A program made the translations under genes and the position numbers. Under the pieces are notes generated by a model. It did not search any database and had not been told where the DNA came from. It saw only the letters and a program-made list of their open reading frames with translations. A stretch of 64,000 bases of DNA. Origin: VGRW01 sp031396695. GTDB lineage: Bacteria; Myxococcota_A; UBA9160; SZUA-336. Positions 51,775 through 60,283 of this stretch are shown here, one piece after another (positions within the stretch are counted from its first letter, which is position 1; the number at the start of each line of letters is the position of its first letter). The stretch covers positions 5,926 through 69,925 of the forward strand of contig JANNLG010000091.1 of NCBI GenBank assembly GCA_031396695.1, read 5' to 3'.

Positions 51775-52772
51775 GCGCGCGACACCGACCGGGCCGCGCC
51801 CGCGTAGATGGCGCTGACGATCTCCTCCATCGGCGGATCCTCGACCGACAGATCGAGCACGCGGGCGCCGGCCACGATCGCGGCAACCACACGGTCGACG
51901 CCGATCACGTCGAGATCGACTTCGAGCTCCGTGCGGTGACTCGCGCTCGGCAGCCGCCTCACGCCCGGCAGGTCGACGCGCAGCTCCACCTCCTCGGTCA
52001 CGACCGAGACGCGCTTCTTGGCGATGAAGCCCCTGCGCAGCGTGGCGAGGGAGCGATCGAGCAGGAGCCGTCCGTGATGGATCACGAGCACGCGCTCGCA
52101 CACGCTCTCCATGTCGCCGGTGTCGTGCGAGGTGAGCAGGATCGTGCAGCCGTCCAGACGGCCGCGCTCGCGCAACAGGTCGCGAATGGTGGCCTTCGCG
52201 ACCACGTCGAGCCCGATCGTCGGTTCGTCCAGGAACAGGATCTCCGGCCGGTGCAGGAGGCTCGCCACCAGCTCACAGCGCATGCGCTCGCCGAGCGAGA
52301 GCTGGCGCACCGGCTTCTCGACCACCTGCGCGATCTCGAAGCTCGCGACCAGGTCGTCGCGCCGGCGCCGGTACTCGGCCGGCTCGAGCTCGTAGATGCG
52401 CGCCAGCAGGTCGAACGTGTCCGCGGCCGGCAAGTGACTCCAGAGCTGCGAGCGCTGACCGAAAACCGCGCCGATCCGATACGCTAGCCGCGTGCGCTCG
52501 CGTCCCGGCTCGAGCCCGAGCACGCGCACCCGTCCGGCGGTCGGCTGCAGGATCCCCGACAGGATCTTCAGCGTGGTCGACTTGCCGGCTCCGTTCGGGC
52601 CCACGAACGCCACGCGCTCGCCGGGCGCGATCGCGAACGAGAGATCGTCGACCGCCACCACCTCGCGCGTGCGCCGGACGAACAGCGCGCGCAGGGAGCC
52701 CGCGAGTCCGTGGGCGCGTTCGGTCACGCGAAACGTCTTGCGCAGGTTTTCGAGCTCGATCGCGGGCGCCAT
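51771..52772 (-). CDS. ABC exporter ATPase (COG4586-like)
   Basis: A 333-aa ATPase with Walker A GPNGAGKSTTLKIL, the signature region LSLGERMRCELVASLL and Walker B EILFLDEPTIGLD. An N-terminal extension with FVRRTREVVAVDDLSF and the C-terminal ~90-residue domain are as expected for the COG4586 group. The ATG at 52772 has GGGGAG upstream. A perfect 15-bp hairpin lies 18 nt before the start in the leader. Confidence 0.9.
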   Translation of the reverse strand: MAPAIELENLRKTFRVTERAHGLAGSLRALFVRRTREVVAVDDLSFAIAPGERVAFVGPNGAGKSTTLKILSGILQPTAGRVRVLGLEPGRERTRLAYRIGAVFGQRSQLWSHLPAADTFDLLARIYELEPAEYRRRRDDLVASFEIAQVVEKPVRQLSLGERMRCELVASLLHRPEILFLDEPTIGLDVVAKATIRDLLRERGRLDGCTILLTSHDTGDMESVCERVLVIHHGRLLLDRSLATLRRGFIAKKRVSVVTEEVELRVDLPGVRRLPSASHRTELEVDLDVIGVDRVVAAIVAGARVLDLSVEDPPMEEIVSAIYAGAARSVSRA

Positions 52773-52790
52773 GTCGACTCCCCGAAACGC

Positions 52791-52826
52791 CGAACGCCCT
52801 TCCGGAGGGATCCGGAAGGGCGTTCG
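52791..52826 (-). other. Perfect 15-bp stem-loop in the exporter leader
   Basis: CGAACGCCCTTCCGG at 52791-52805 and CCGGAAGGGCGTTCG at 52812-52826 are exact reverse complements around a 6-nt loop. No T-run follows in either direction, so a simple intrinsic terminator is unlikely. On the minus strand it sits just upstream of the ribosome-binding site of the ABC ATPase gene, where it could modulate translation or RNA stability, or bind a regulator. Confidence 0.8.
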
Positions 52827-53002
52827 AGGGTAAAACGCTGTCCTTCCGGCTACACGCGGGTCTCCGCGCAGACGCCGAGCGAGGCGCAAATCTGCGCGCG
52901 CTTCGCGAGCGAGCCGAGAAGGTCGAAAGCGGACATCGATGGCAGCTTCGCGTCCGCGGCCCGAGCTTGTCAAGCGATCGCTGTGCTAAAAGACGCCTCT
53001 CG

Positions 53003-54469
53003 ATGACCCACGACAGCGAGCTCGATTCGGGACCGTGGTACCGGAGGCGCCTGGGCGGCGGCCTGTGCGCGGCGGTGTTGCTGATCGCGATGTCGGGCGT
53101 GCTGTTCCTGAACCTGCGCGAGGAGCCAGTGGCACGCTCGAGCGAGAAGCGCTGCCTCTCGGTGGTGCATTCGATGGTTCGGTCGGGCGACTGGATGGTC
53201 CCGCGCATTCAGGGGCAGGCGCGGCTGCAGAAGCCGCCGCTGATGTACTGGGCGGGGGCCGCGACGGCGAGCCTGCTCGACGACACCAGCGCCTTCGCGG
53301 TGCGTCTTCCGTCGGCCCTCGCGACGCTCGCGCTGGTCGCGCTGGTGATCGCGTGGGGAGCGTCGCTGGGTGGGATCGGCCGGGGTCTGGCGGCCGGCGC
53401 GGTGATCGTCGCCATGTACCAGCTCACGGCCTCGGGCCGGCGCGGCGACGCGGAGATGCTGCTCGCCTTTTTCTGTGCGGCGACCCTGTTCGCATTCGAT
53501 CGCCTGCACTTCACGCGGCGACACGCGCTGCTGCCGCTGCTCGGCCTGCTCGCCGGGCTTGCGCTGCTCTCGAAGGCGACCGCGGTGTTCGTGGTCGTCC
53601 TCCTACCCATCCTCGTCTTCCTCGCGCTCGAGGGTGAGCTGCGTCGGCTGCGCGAGCCCGGTCTGCTCGGCGCCATCGCGTTGGCATTCGCGATCGGCAT
53701 CGCGTGGTACGTGGCGATCGTCGCGCGCGTGCCCGGCGCCTTCGAGTCGCTTTGGCAGGACCTGGTCCTGCCGCTCGGCTTCAGCTCGGAGTTCGGCGTC
53801 GACGCGAAGCACTACCAGCCGGTCTGGTACTACCTGACGGTTCTGCCGCGGCGCGCCGCGCCCGCGAGCGTGCTGCTGCCGATCGTTCTGTGGCGGCTCT
53901 GGACGACGCGGGTGTACCGCGACGATCCGCGCATGCGCTTCGCGGCGCTCGGCTTCGTGGCGCCGTTCGTAGCGTTCTCGCTGCTGCCGCAGAAGCAGGC
54001 GCACTACACGCTGGTGATGCTGCCGTCGCTCGCGCTGCTGTGCGCGGAGTCGCTCGCCGCGCTCGCGCCGCGGGCGCGCTTCTGGCTCGCGCGCGGGCTC
54101 GGCGCGCCGTTCGCGCTCGCGGGGATCGCCGCCACCGCGCTGCTCGCGCTGTACTTCCACTGGCTCGAAGCCCGGCCGCTCGCGCTGATCGTCCTCGCGT
54201 CGCTGGTCGTGGGCGGACTCTTCGCGGTCGCGCTGGTCGCGGCGCTGCGCGGTCGGCTCGCCGGTTTCGCGCTGGCGGCCGTGCCCGCCTTCCTGCTCGT
54301 GCTCGCGCTGCAGCGCGGCGTCGCGATGGTGCGCGCGCAGACGATCGAGGTGGATGGACTCACCCACCTGACGATCGACGAGCGCGAGCGCCTCTACCGC
54401 GTGTCGCGCGAGCAGCCCTGGTTCCTCGACCTGTTCCAGCTCGCACGCGAGCGCGACAACGGCGGCTAG
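53003..54469 (+). CDS. ArnT/PMT-like membrane glycosyltransferase
   Basis: A 488-aa GT-C-type protein with about twelve helices. The first periplasmic loop has an acidic and aromatic stretch (DWMVPRIQGQARLQKPPLMY), as in ArnT and dolichol-phosphomannose-dependent transferases, which move a sugar from a polyprenyl-phosphate donor to lipid A or protein. It is convergent (4-nt overlap) with a polyprenyl-phosphate glycosyltransferase and next to UppP, which supports lipid or lipid A glycosylation. The ATG at 53003 was preferred to the upstream TTG. Confidence 0.82.
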   Translation: MTHDSELDSGPWYRRRLGGGLCAAVLLIAMSGVLFLNLREEPVARSSEKRCLSVVHSMVRSGDWMVPRIQGQARLQKPPLMYWAGAATASLLDDTSAFAVRLPSALATLALVALVIAWGASLGGIGRGLAAGAVIVAMYQLTASGRRGDAEMLLAFFCAATLFAFDRLHFTRRHALLPLLGLLAGLALLSKATAVFVVVLLPILVFLALEGELRRLREPGLLGAIALAFAIGIAWYVAIVARVPGAFESLWQDLVLPLGFSSEFGVDAKHYQPVWYYLTVLPRRAAPASVLLPIVLWRLWTTRVYRDDPRMRFAALGFVAPFVAFSLLPQKQAHYTLVMLPSLALLCAESLAALAPRARFWLARGLGAPFALAGIAATALLALYFHWLEARPLALIVLASLVVGGLFAVALVAALRGRLAGFALAAVPAFLLVLALQRGVAMVRAQTIEVDGLTHLTIDERERLYRVSREQPWFLDLFQLARERDNGG

Positions 54470-55191
54470 CGCGGCGCGGCGTCGATCTCGGGCAGGATCG
54501 CGCGCCGCATCAGCCACCACACGCCCAGCAGGTCGATGAGCGTCCGCCGCAAGCGCTTGAAGTTGGAGTACTTCGAGCGCCCCGTACGGCGCGGGCGGTG
54601 GTTCACGTCGAGCTCGTGCACGGAGAGTCCCTGTCGCGCGAACAGCGCCGGCAGAAAGCGGTGCATGCCGTCGAACTGCGGCAGCTCGACGAACGCTTCG
54701 ACCGCAAAGACCTTGAGCGAGCAGCCCGTGTCCGACGCGCCGTCGCGCAGCAGCGCACGGCGCGCGGCGTTCGCGAACCGACTCGCGAGCCGGCGCGAGA
54801 GCGAGTCGCGGCGAATCGCGCGACGCCCGATCACCACGTCGAAGCGTGCGGCTCGCTCCAGCAAGCCAGGCAGATCGGCGGGATCGTTCTGAAGATCCCC
54901 GTCGAGTGTGGCCACGTGCGAGAAGCGCGCAGTGCGCACACCGGCGAGCAGCGCCGCGGACTGGCCGAGATTCCACCGCAGCGGCACGAGCCGCACGTGG
55001 CGGTTGCGCTCGACGGCTTCGAACGCCCGCTTGCGCGTCTCGTCGCGGCTGCCGTCGTCGACCAGGATCAGCTCCCACGGGAGCTCGCGCACGCCGAGCA
55101 CGGCCACCAGCTCGGCGACCAGCGGGACGACGTTCTCCTCTTCGTCGAAGAGCGGCACGACGACCGACACGCCGGTGAGCTGCTCGGTCAT
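54466..55191 (-). CDS. GT2 polyprenyl-phosphate glycosyltransferase (ArnC/DPM1-like)
   Basis: A 241-aa family 2 glycosyltransferase without the C-terminal membrane helices of ArnC. Motifs are VVVPLFDEEENVVPLV, ILVDDGSRDET and ATLDGDLQNDPADLP (DXD-type), and the GCSLKVFAVEAF region. It should transfer a sugar from a nucleotide donor to a polyprenyl phosphate, making the substrate for the ArnT-like enzyme at 53003. The ATG overlaps the stop of the LAB_N gene. Confidence 0.9.
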   Translation of the reverse strand: MTEQLTGVSVVVPLFDEEENVVPLVAELVAVLGVRELPWELILVDDGSRDETRKRAFEAVERNRHVRLVPLRWNLGQSAALLAGVRTARFSHVATLDGDLQNDPADLPGLLERAARFDVVIGRRAIRRDSLSRRLASRFANAARRALLRDGASDTGCSLKVFAVEAFVELPQFDGMHRFLPALFARQGLSVHELDVNHRPRRTGRSKYSNFKRLRRTLIDLLGVWWLMRRAILPEIDAAPR

Positions 55192-55469
55192 GCGACCTCG
55201 CGACGCCGCAGCGCGATGTTGCGCGCGTAGACCAGGAAGCCGGTCGACTGCCCGATGATGAACACCAGATCGCGCCGGTATAGCGAGTACAGCAGCAGCA
55301 GCGCCGAGCCGGCGATCGAGAGCTGCCAGAACACCTCCGGCACGATGCTGCGGCCCGCCCGTTCGGAGTGGATCCACTGCACGACGAAGCGGAGCGAGAA
55401 GATCGCCTGACCGATCAGGCCGAGGAGCAACCAGGGATCGCGCAGCGCATCGAGCAGCGCGTCGTTCAT
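55188..55469 (-). CDS. Lipid A biosynthesis N-terminal (LAB_N) domain protein
   Basis: A 93-aa protein with three hydrophobic helices. FSLRFVVQWIHSERAGRSIV and PEVFWQLSIAGSALLLLYSL are the LAB_N signatures, also found at the start of some lipid A and tripartite glycosylation proteins and standing alone beside ArnC-like genes. It is probably an accessory membrane subunit for the adjacent GT2 enzyme. The gene overlaps that gene by 4 nt. Confidence 0.88.
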   Translation of the reverse strand: MNDALLDALRDPWLLLGLIGQAIFSLRFVVQWIHSERAGRSIVPEVFWQLSIAGSALLLLYSLYRRDLVFIIGQSTGFLVYARNIALRRREVA

Positions 55470-55497
55470 CGCGCCCGCTTCGCGGCGAACCGCGGTG

Positions 55498-56361
55498 TTA
55501 CGCGATCCGCACCCAGCCGAACCAGAACGCGACGGCCATGACCGCGGACAGGCCGACGCGATACCAACCGAACGCGGCCAGCCCGTGGCGGTTCAGAAAG
55601 GCGACCAACCAGCGCACCGCCAGCGCGGCCGACAGCGTCGCCACCGCGACGCCGAGCGCGACCGAGCCGGCGCCCAGCGTTTCGATCAAGTTCGGTGTGC
55701 CGTCGCGGGCCGAGGCCAGCACGTTTTTGGCCAGCTTGTAGACGCAGGCGCCACCAAGCGTCGGCACGCCGACCAGGAACGAGAACTCGGCCGCGTCGCG
55801 CGGGCGCAGGCCCACGAGCGTGCCGCCCGCGATCGTCATCATCGAACGCGAAGTGCCGGGCCACATGGCGACGCACTGCAACAAGCCGATCGCGAACGCG
55901 CGCCGCCAGTCGAGCGCGTCCAGCGCCAGCGCGCCGCGCGGCTCCGCCGAGGCGCGCCCGCGATCCAGCCAGATCATCCACACGCCGCCGGCCAGCAGCG
56001 CTCCGACCACCGGCAGCGGCCGGAACAGATGCAGCTCGAGCCAGTCGTCGAGCAGCGGGCCGAGGATCGCCGCTGGCAGGAATGCCACGGCGATGTTCCG
56101 CAGCAGGCGAAGCCCCGCTTCGTCGCGGCCCACGACTCCGCGCAACATCTGCGCGACGCGCGAGGCGTACAAGCCGAGCACCGCCAGGATCGCGCCGCCC
56201 TGGATCACGATCGAAAAGGCGTCCAGCGCGGACTTCATCTCCGGCTGATCCAGACCGAGCAAAGACTGCGCCAGGATCAGATGGCCGGTCGAACTCACCG
56301 GCAGATACTCGGTGATTCCCTCGACCAGCCCGAGCACCGCCGCCTGCCACTTCTCGAGCAT
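55498..56361 (-). CDS. uppP: Undecaprenyl-diphosphate phosphatase
   Basis: A 287-aa polytopic phosphatase of the BacA/UppP family. The glutamate-rich motif is VEGITEYLPVSSTGH and the second, PGTSRSMMTI, carries the arginine-serine active site. It recycles undecaprenyl pyrophosphate to the monophosphate carrier used in cell-wall and glycan assembly, and so feeds the GT2/ArnT-like pathway next to it. A GTG lies two codons earlier (56367); I chose the ATG at 56361 with GGAG upstream. LAB_N follows after 28 nt. Confidence 0.93.
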   Translation of the reverse strand: MLEKWQAAVLGLVEGITEYLPVSSTGHLILAQSLLGLDQPEMKSALDAFSIVIQGGAILAVLGLYASRVAQMLRGVVGRDEAGLRLLRNIAVAFLPAAILGPLLDDWLELHLFRPLPVVGALLAGGVWMIWLDRGRASAEPRGALALDALDWRRAFAIGLLQCVAMWPGTSRSMMTIAGGTLVGLRPRDAAEFSFLVGVPTLGGACVYKLAKNVLASARDGTPNLIETLGAGSVALGVAVATLSAALAVRWLVAFLNRHGLAAFGWYRVGLSAVMAVAFWFGWVRIA

Positions 56362-56429
56362 GCACACTCCGGGGAGGGAGGTGGCGGCAGGTTACAGAAG
56401 CGCGGCGTCGACAGCGAGCAGGCACGCGA

Positions 56430-56457
56430 GGGATTGAAGCCGATCGACTTGAATCCC
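56430..56457. repeat. Imperfect 10-bp inverted repeat between two minus-strand units
   Basis: GGGATTGAAG (56430-56439) pairs with CTTGAATCCC (56448-56457) with one G-G mismatch around an 8-nt loop. It lies between the exporter stop and the uppP start. No T-rich tail is visible, so it is only a possible terminator or processing hairpin. Confidence 0.4.
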
Positions 56458-56481
56458 CCGTGAGCGCGGCATGAGAAGCCC

Positions 56482-57603
56482 CTAATCGAGCCGCTTGCGG
56501 AAACGCAGGATCGCGATCCCGATCGCGACCGAGAAGAACAGCACGAGCGGCCAGACGTCGCGCGAGAGCTCGCCGAGCGTCGCGCCGCGCAGGACGATCC
56601 CGCGCACGATGCGCAGGAAGTGCGTGAGCGGGAACACCTCCGCCAGCCAGCGCGCCGGCCACGGCATGCCGTCGAACGGGAACATGAAGCCCGACAGCAG
56701 GATCTGCGGCAGGAAGGTGACGAACGCCATCTGGAAGGCCTGGAACTGCGTCTGCGCGAGCGTCGAGATCAGGAGCCCGAGCGTGAGCGCGGCCGCGACG
56801 AAGACGCCCGTGCCCGCATACAGCCCGAGCAGGCTGCCCTGGATCGGCACGCCGAACACATAGCGGCCGAGCACCAGGATCAGCGTGACCTGCGCGTACC
56901 CGATCAGCACGTACGGCGCGATCTTGCCGACCATCAGCTCGGGCGTCTGCACCGGCGTGGTGATCAAGAGCTCGAGGTTTCCGCGCTCGCGCTCGCGCAC
57001 GATCGCGACGGCGGTGAAGAGCACGAGCGTGAGCGTCAGGATGACACCGCACAGGGCCGGCACGATGTGCACGGGCGAGCGGCGCTCCGGGTTGTAGTAC
57101 GCGCGCAGCTCGAAGACCGGCGCCGCACGTGCCGCCGCAGCCGCGGGTCGCGCGAAGCGATCGACCATCTCGAGCGACGCGAGCCCGCGCGCGGCCGCGA
57201 GCACGATCGGGTCGCCGCCGTCGACGAGCAGCTGTGCGCGCGCGCGATCGCCGTCGATCGCGCGGCGCTCGAAGTCGGCGGGAATCACGATCCCGACCGA
57301 GATCCGCCCCTCCACCAGCTGGCGCTCGAGCGCCTCGACCGAGCGCGCGCTGTAGACCACGTCGATCACCTGCGTGGCTTGCGCGTCTTGCACCAGCAGG
57401 CGCGCGCGCTGCGTGCCCGCCAGGTCCACGACACCGGCGCGCAGGTGGCGCACGTCCTGGTTGATCGCGTAGCCGAACAGCATCGTCATCATCAGCGGCA
57501 CACCCGCGACCATGCCGCCGGTCAGCCGGTCGCGGCGCAGGTGGCGGAACTCCTTGCGTGCGATGGCAGAGATGCGCGAGAGCGAGCGCGTAAAGCCGGT
57601 CAT
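56482..57603 (-). CDS. ABC-2 type permease (YbhS/YhhJ-like)
   Basis: A 373-aa permease with an N-terminal helix, a large extracytoplasmic domain (residues ~55-190) and five C-terminal helices. ERERGNLELLITTPVQTPEL and the later LSGFMFPFDGMPWP are characteristic of the drug/ABC-2 membrane 3 family. It pairs with the ATPase at 57600 (ATGA overlap) and the lipoprotein adaptor at 58544. Only one permease gene is seen in this set, so the transporter is probably a homodimer. Confidence 0.9.
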   Translation of the reverse strand: MTGFTRSLSRISAIARKEFRHLRRDRLTGGMVAGVPLMMTMLFGYAINQDVRHLRAGVVDLAGTQRARLLVQDAQATQVIDVVYSARSVEALERQLVEGRISVGIVIPADFERRAIDGDRARAQLLVDGGDPIVLAAARGLASLEMVDRFARPAAAAARAAPVFELRAYYNPERRSPVHIVPALCGVILTLTLVLFTAVAIVRERERGNLELLITTPVQTPELMVGKIAPYVLIGYAQVTLILVLGRYVFGVPIQGSLLGLYAGTGVFVAAALTLGLLISTLAQTQFQAFQMAFVTFLPQILLSGFMFPFDGMPWPARWLAEVFPLTHFLRIVRGIVLRGATLGELSRDVWPLVLFFSVAIGIAILRFRKRLD

Positions 57604-58547
57604 GCGTTCGCCTCCGACTCGCGCAGGCGGCGCGTCGACGCGACGAACACGTCCTCGAGGCTCGCGCGCGCGAGCACCACGTGCGCGTCGACGTCGGCGT
57701 CGGCGAGCGCATGCGCGACCCGCGACGCCGGCTCCGCGACCTCGCGATCGACCAGCGCGTGCAGCCGCTGTCCGAGCTGCGCCACGCTCTGCACCTCCGA
57801 GAGTCGCGCCAGCACGTCGCGCGCCGCGCGCAGGTCGGGTCCCTCGATTTCGACCACCGCCGCCTCGATCTCGGCCATCAAGCGTTCCGGCGCGCCGTTC
57901 GCGACGACCCGGCCGCGGTCCAGGATCGCGAGTCCGTGACAGCGCTCGGCTTCGTCCATGTAGTGCGTCGAGACGAGGATAGTCGTGCCACGCTCGACCA
58001 GCCGGAACAAGCTCTCCCAGAAATCGCGCCGACTCTGCGGATCGACCGCGCTGGTCGGCTCGTCCAGGAACAGGAGCTCCGGCTCGTGCAGCGTCGCGGC
58101 GGCGAGCGCGAGCCGCTGCTTCTGTCCGCCCGAGAGCGTGCCCGCGCGCTGCTCGGCGCGCTCGCCGAGCCGGAACTCCTCGAGCAGCGCCTCGATGCGC
58201 GCGCGCCGCTGCGCTTTTCCGAGCGAGTAGATCTCGCCCAGGAACTCGAGGTTCTCGCGCACCGACAGATCCTCGTAGAGCGAGAAGCGCTGGGTCATGT
58301 AGCCGAGCTTGCGGCGCAGCTTCTCGGCGTCGCGCGGCATCTGCAGGCCGAGCACCTCCGCTTCGCCCTCGGACGGCACGAGCAGTCCGCACAGCATGCG
58401 GATCGTGGTCGACTTGCCCGAGCCGTTCGGGCCCAGGAAACCGTAGATCGCCGCGCGCGGCACTTCGAGATCGACGTGATCGACCGCGACCAGCGACCCG
58501 AAGCAGCGCGTGAGTCCGCGCGTGCGGATCGCGATCGCGTCGCTCAC
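57600..58547 (-). CDS. ABC-2 exporter ATPase
   Basis: A 315-aa ATPase with Walker A GPNGSGKSTTIRMLCG, signature LSGGQKQRLALAAATL and Walker B ELLFLDEPTSAVDPQSRRDF. The C-terminal ~85 residues have a domain seen in YbhF-type drug exporter ATPases. It starts overlapping the adaptor stop and belongs to a four-gene unit TetR-adaptor-ATPase-permease. Confidence 0.92.
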   Translation of the reverse strand: MSDAIAIRTRGLTRCFGSLVAVDHVDLEVPRAAIYGFLGPNGSGKSTTIRMLCGLLVPSEGEAEVLGLQMPRDAEKLRRKLGYMTQRFSLYEDLSVRENLEFLGEIYSLGKAQRRARIEALLEEFRLGERAEQRAGTLSGGQKQRLALAAATLHEPELLFLDEPTSAVDPQSRRDFWESLFRLVERGTTILVSTHYMDEAERCHGLAILDRGRVVANGAPERLMAEIEAAVVEIEGPDLRAARDVLARLSEVQSVAQLGQRLHALVDREVAEPASRVAHALADADVDAHVVLARASLEDVFVASTRRLRESEANA

Positions 58548-59530
58548 TTCGGCACGGGCGCGGGCCCCGCCTCGGCTAGCGCGTCGAGCTCGAAGCGCAC
58601 CTCGACCGGCACGCCGGTCGGCAGATTCCGGTCGGGCACTCCGTCGATCTCGATCTCGGCCAGGTACGAGAGCCGGCCGCGGTCGTACTGCGTGAGCGCG
58701 AAGTACGGCGTGAACGCGGCCTCGTGAGAGAGCATGCGCACCGTGCCCGCGAGCTCGCCCTCGAGACCCGCGATCTGCACGCGCGCGCGACTGCCGGCGG
58801 CGATGCGCGCGCGCACAGGCTCGGGCACGTACACGCGCGCGTAGGCCGGGTCGGACGAGAGCAGGATCGCGACCACCGCGCCGGCCGGCGGGCGCTCGCC
58901 GAGCTCGAACGGCAGCGCGTCCACGCGACCCGCGCGCGGCGCGCGTACCGCCAGGCGCGCGCGGCGAATGCCGATCTCGGCGACCTGCGCATCGGCGGCC
59001 GCCAGCGCGCCGCGCGCCTGATCGAGCTCTTCCGAGGTCGAGCCCTGTTCGAGCGCCTCGAGCGTGGCGCGGAATTCGTCGCGCCGCGCGATCGCCTCGT
59101 CGCGCCGCGCGCGCAACAGGTCGCTGCGCGCCTGCGACTCGAACGCGCGCTGCTCGAGCGCGCGCGCGCGTTCGAAGTCGGACTGCGCGTTGCGCACCGC
59201 GCTCTCGGCGCCGGCCAGCCGCGCGCGCGCTTCGCGAATGCGCTCGGCGCGCGGCCCGCGCTCGGCCTCGGCGAGCCGCGCGCGCAGCTCGTCGCGCGTG
59301 GCTTCGGCGCGCGCGTTCTGCGCATCGAGCAGCGCGTCGTCGAGCTGCACGAGCACCTGACCCGCGACGACGGCGTCGCCCTCGCGGACCAAGATCGCGA
59401 CGATCGGCTCGTTCGCTTCCGCGACCAGCTCGATGCGGTCGCGCTCCAGCGTGCCCACGGCCGGGAGGTCGGCGGGATCGGAGCCGCAGGCCGCCAGCAG
59501 AACGAGACTCGCGATCCGGGTACGCTTCAT
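58544..59530 (-). CDS. HlyD-family efflux adaptor lipoprotein (YbhG-like)
   Basis: A 328-aa membrane-fusion protein with a lipobox (LVLLAACG), a lipoyl half, a long Ala/Arg/Glu coiled coil (residues ~65-195) and a beta domain with GVPVEVRFELDALAEAG at the end. It connects the ABC-2 transporter to an outer-membrane channel. The TetR gene overlaps its start by 4 nt, a standard arrangement for self-regulated efflux operons. Confidence 0.88.
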   Translation of the reverse strand: MKRTRIASLVLLAACGSDPADLPAVGTLERDRIELVAEANEPIVAILVREGDAVVAGQVLVQLDDALLDAQNARAEATRDELRARLAEAERGPRAERIREARARLAGAESAVRNAQSDFERARALEQRAFESQARSDLLRARRDEAIARRDEFRATLEALEQGSTSEELDQARGALAAADAQVAEIGIRRARLAVRAPRAGRVDALPFELGERPPAGAVVAILLSSDPAYARVYVPEPVRARIAAGSRARVQIAGLEGELAGTVRMLSHEAAFTPYFALTQYDRGRLSYLAEIEIDGVPDRNLPTGVPVEVRFELDALAEAGPAPVPK

Positions 59531-60207
59531 GTCGGCTCCACGCGCGCGCGCGCGCCGTCGAAGAACAGCCGCGTCGTGTGCTCGATCAGTCGTTCGCTGA
59601 ACGCGGCGTCGAGCTCGTATCCGAGCACCTTGCCGGTGAGCGGGTGCGCGAGAAACGGGAAGATGCACATGCCGAACAGCGACAGCACCGCGAGCTTCGG
59701 CTCGAGGTCCGAACGCAGCTCGCCGCTCGCAACCTCGGCCGCGACCAGTCCGGGGATGAGCGCGGCCGCGCGCGTCGCGAAGCGCTCGATGAAGCGCGCG
59801 CGCGCCGCGGAGTCTCCGGTCACGATCTCGCGCAGGAGCAGCGCCGGCACCCACGGCTGACTCGCGATCGTCGCGATGTACATCCGCACCAGCGCAACCA
59901 ACGGACCGGTGCCGTCGTCCGGCTGCGCGGCCAGCTCGCGCACCCGCCCGAGCAGCTCCTCGAACACCGAGCCGAGCATCGCCTCGTACAAGCCGAGCTT
60001 GTCTCCGAAGTAGTACGAGATCATGCCCGGGGTCACGTCGGCCTCGCGCGCGATCTCGCGAATCCCCACCTCGCCGAAGCCGCGCTTGGCAAACAGCTCG
60101 CGCGCCACCGCGACCAGCCGGCGCCGGACGTCGTCGGCCGACTCGCCGCGAGCCGGCCGACCCACCCGCTTCGCCTGCCCCTGCCTTCGTTCGTGCCGCA
60201 GTGCCAT
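59527..60207 (-). CDS. TetR-family repressor of the efflux operon
   Basis: A 226-aa regulator with an N-terminal helix-turn-helix (REIAREADVTPGMISYYFGD) and a C-terminal ligand domain. It is the first gene of the efflux unit, so a self-repressor that responds to an exported compound is likely, as for CecR (YbiH) before ybhGFSR. An AT-rich imperfect palindrome lies just upstream of the start. Confidence 0.9.
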   Translation of the reverse strand: MALRHERRQGQAKRVGRPARGESADDVRRRLVAVARELFAKRGFGEVGIREIAREADVTPGMISYYFGDKLGLYEAMLGSVFEELLGRVRELAAQPDDGTGPLVALVRMYIATIASQPWVPALLLREIVTGDSAARARFIERFATRAAALIPGLVAAEVASGELRSDLEPKLAVLSLFGMCIFPFLAHPLTGKVLGYELDAAFSERLIEHTTRLFFDGARARVEPT

Positions 60208-60218
60208 GGCTAGAAATT

Positions 60219-60234
60219 ATTCGAACGATCGATT
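60219..60234. promoter_or_regulatory. Candidate operator of the TetR regulator
   Basis: ATTCGAACGATCGATT is an imperfect palindrome (12 of 16 positions symmetric) in an AT-rich stretch, 12 nt before the TetR start at 60207. Position and size fit a TetR-type operator overlapping the promoter of the efflux operon. Binding has not been shown. Confidence 0.5.
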
Positions 60235-60283
60235 AAATGCAAGCCGAGCCTGAATGACGGACGAAGGTCTCGCGCGCCGAGCC

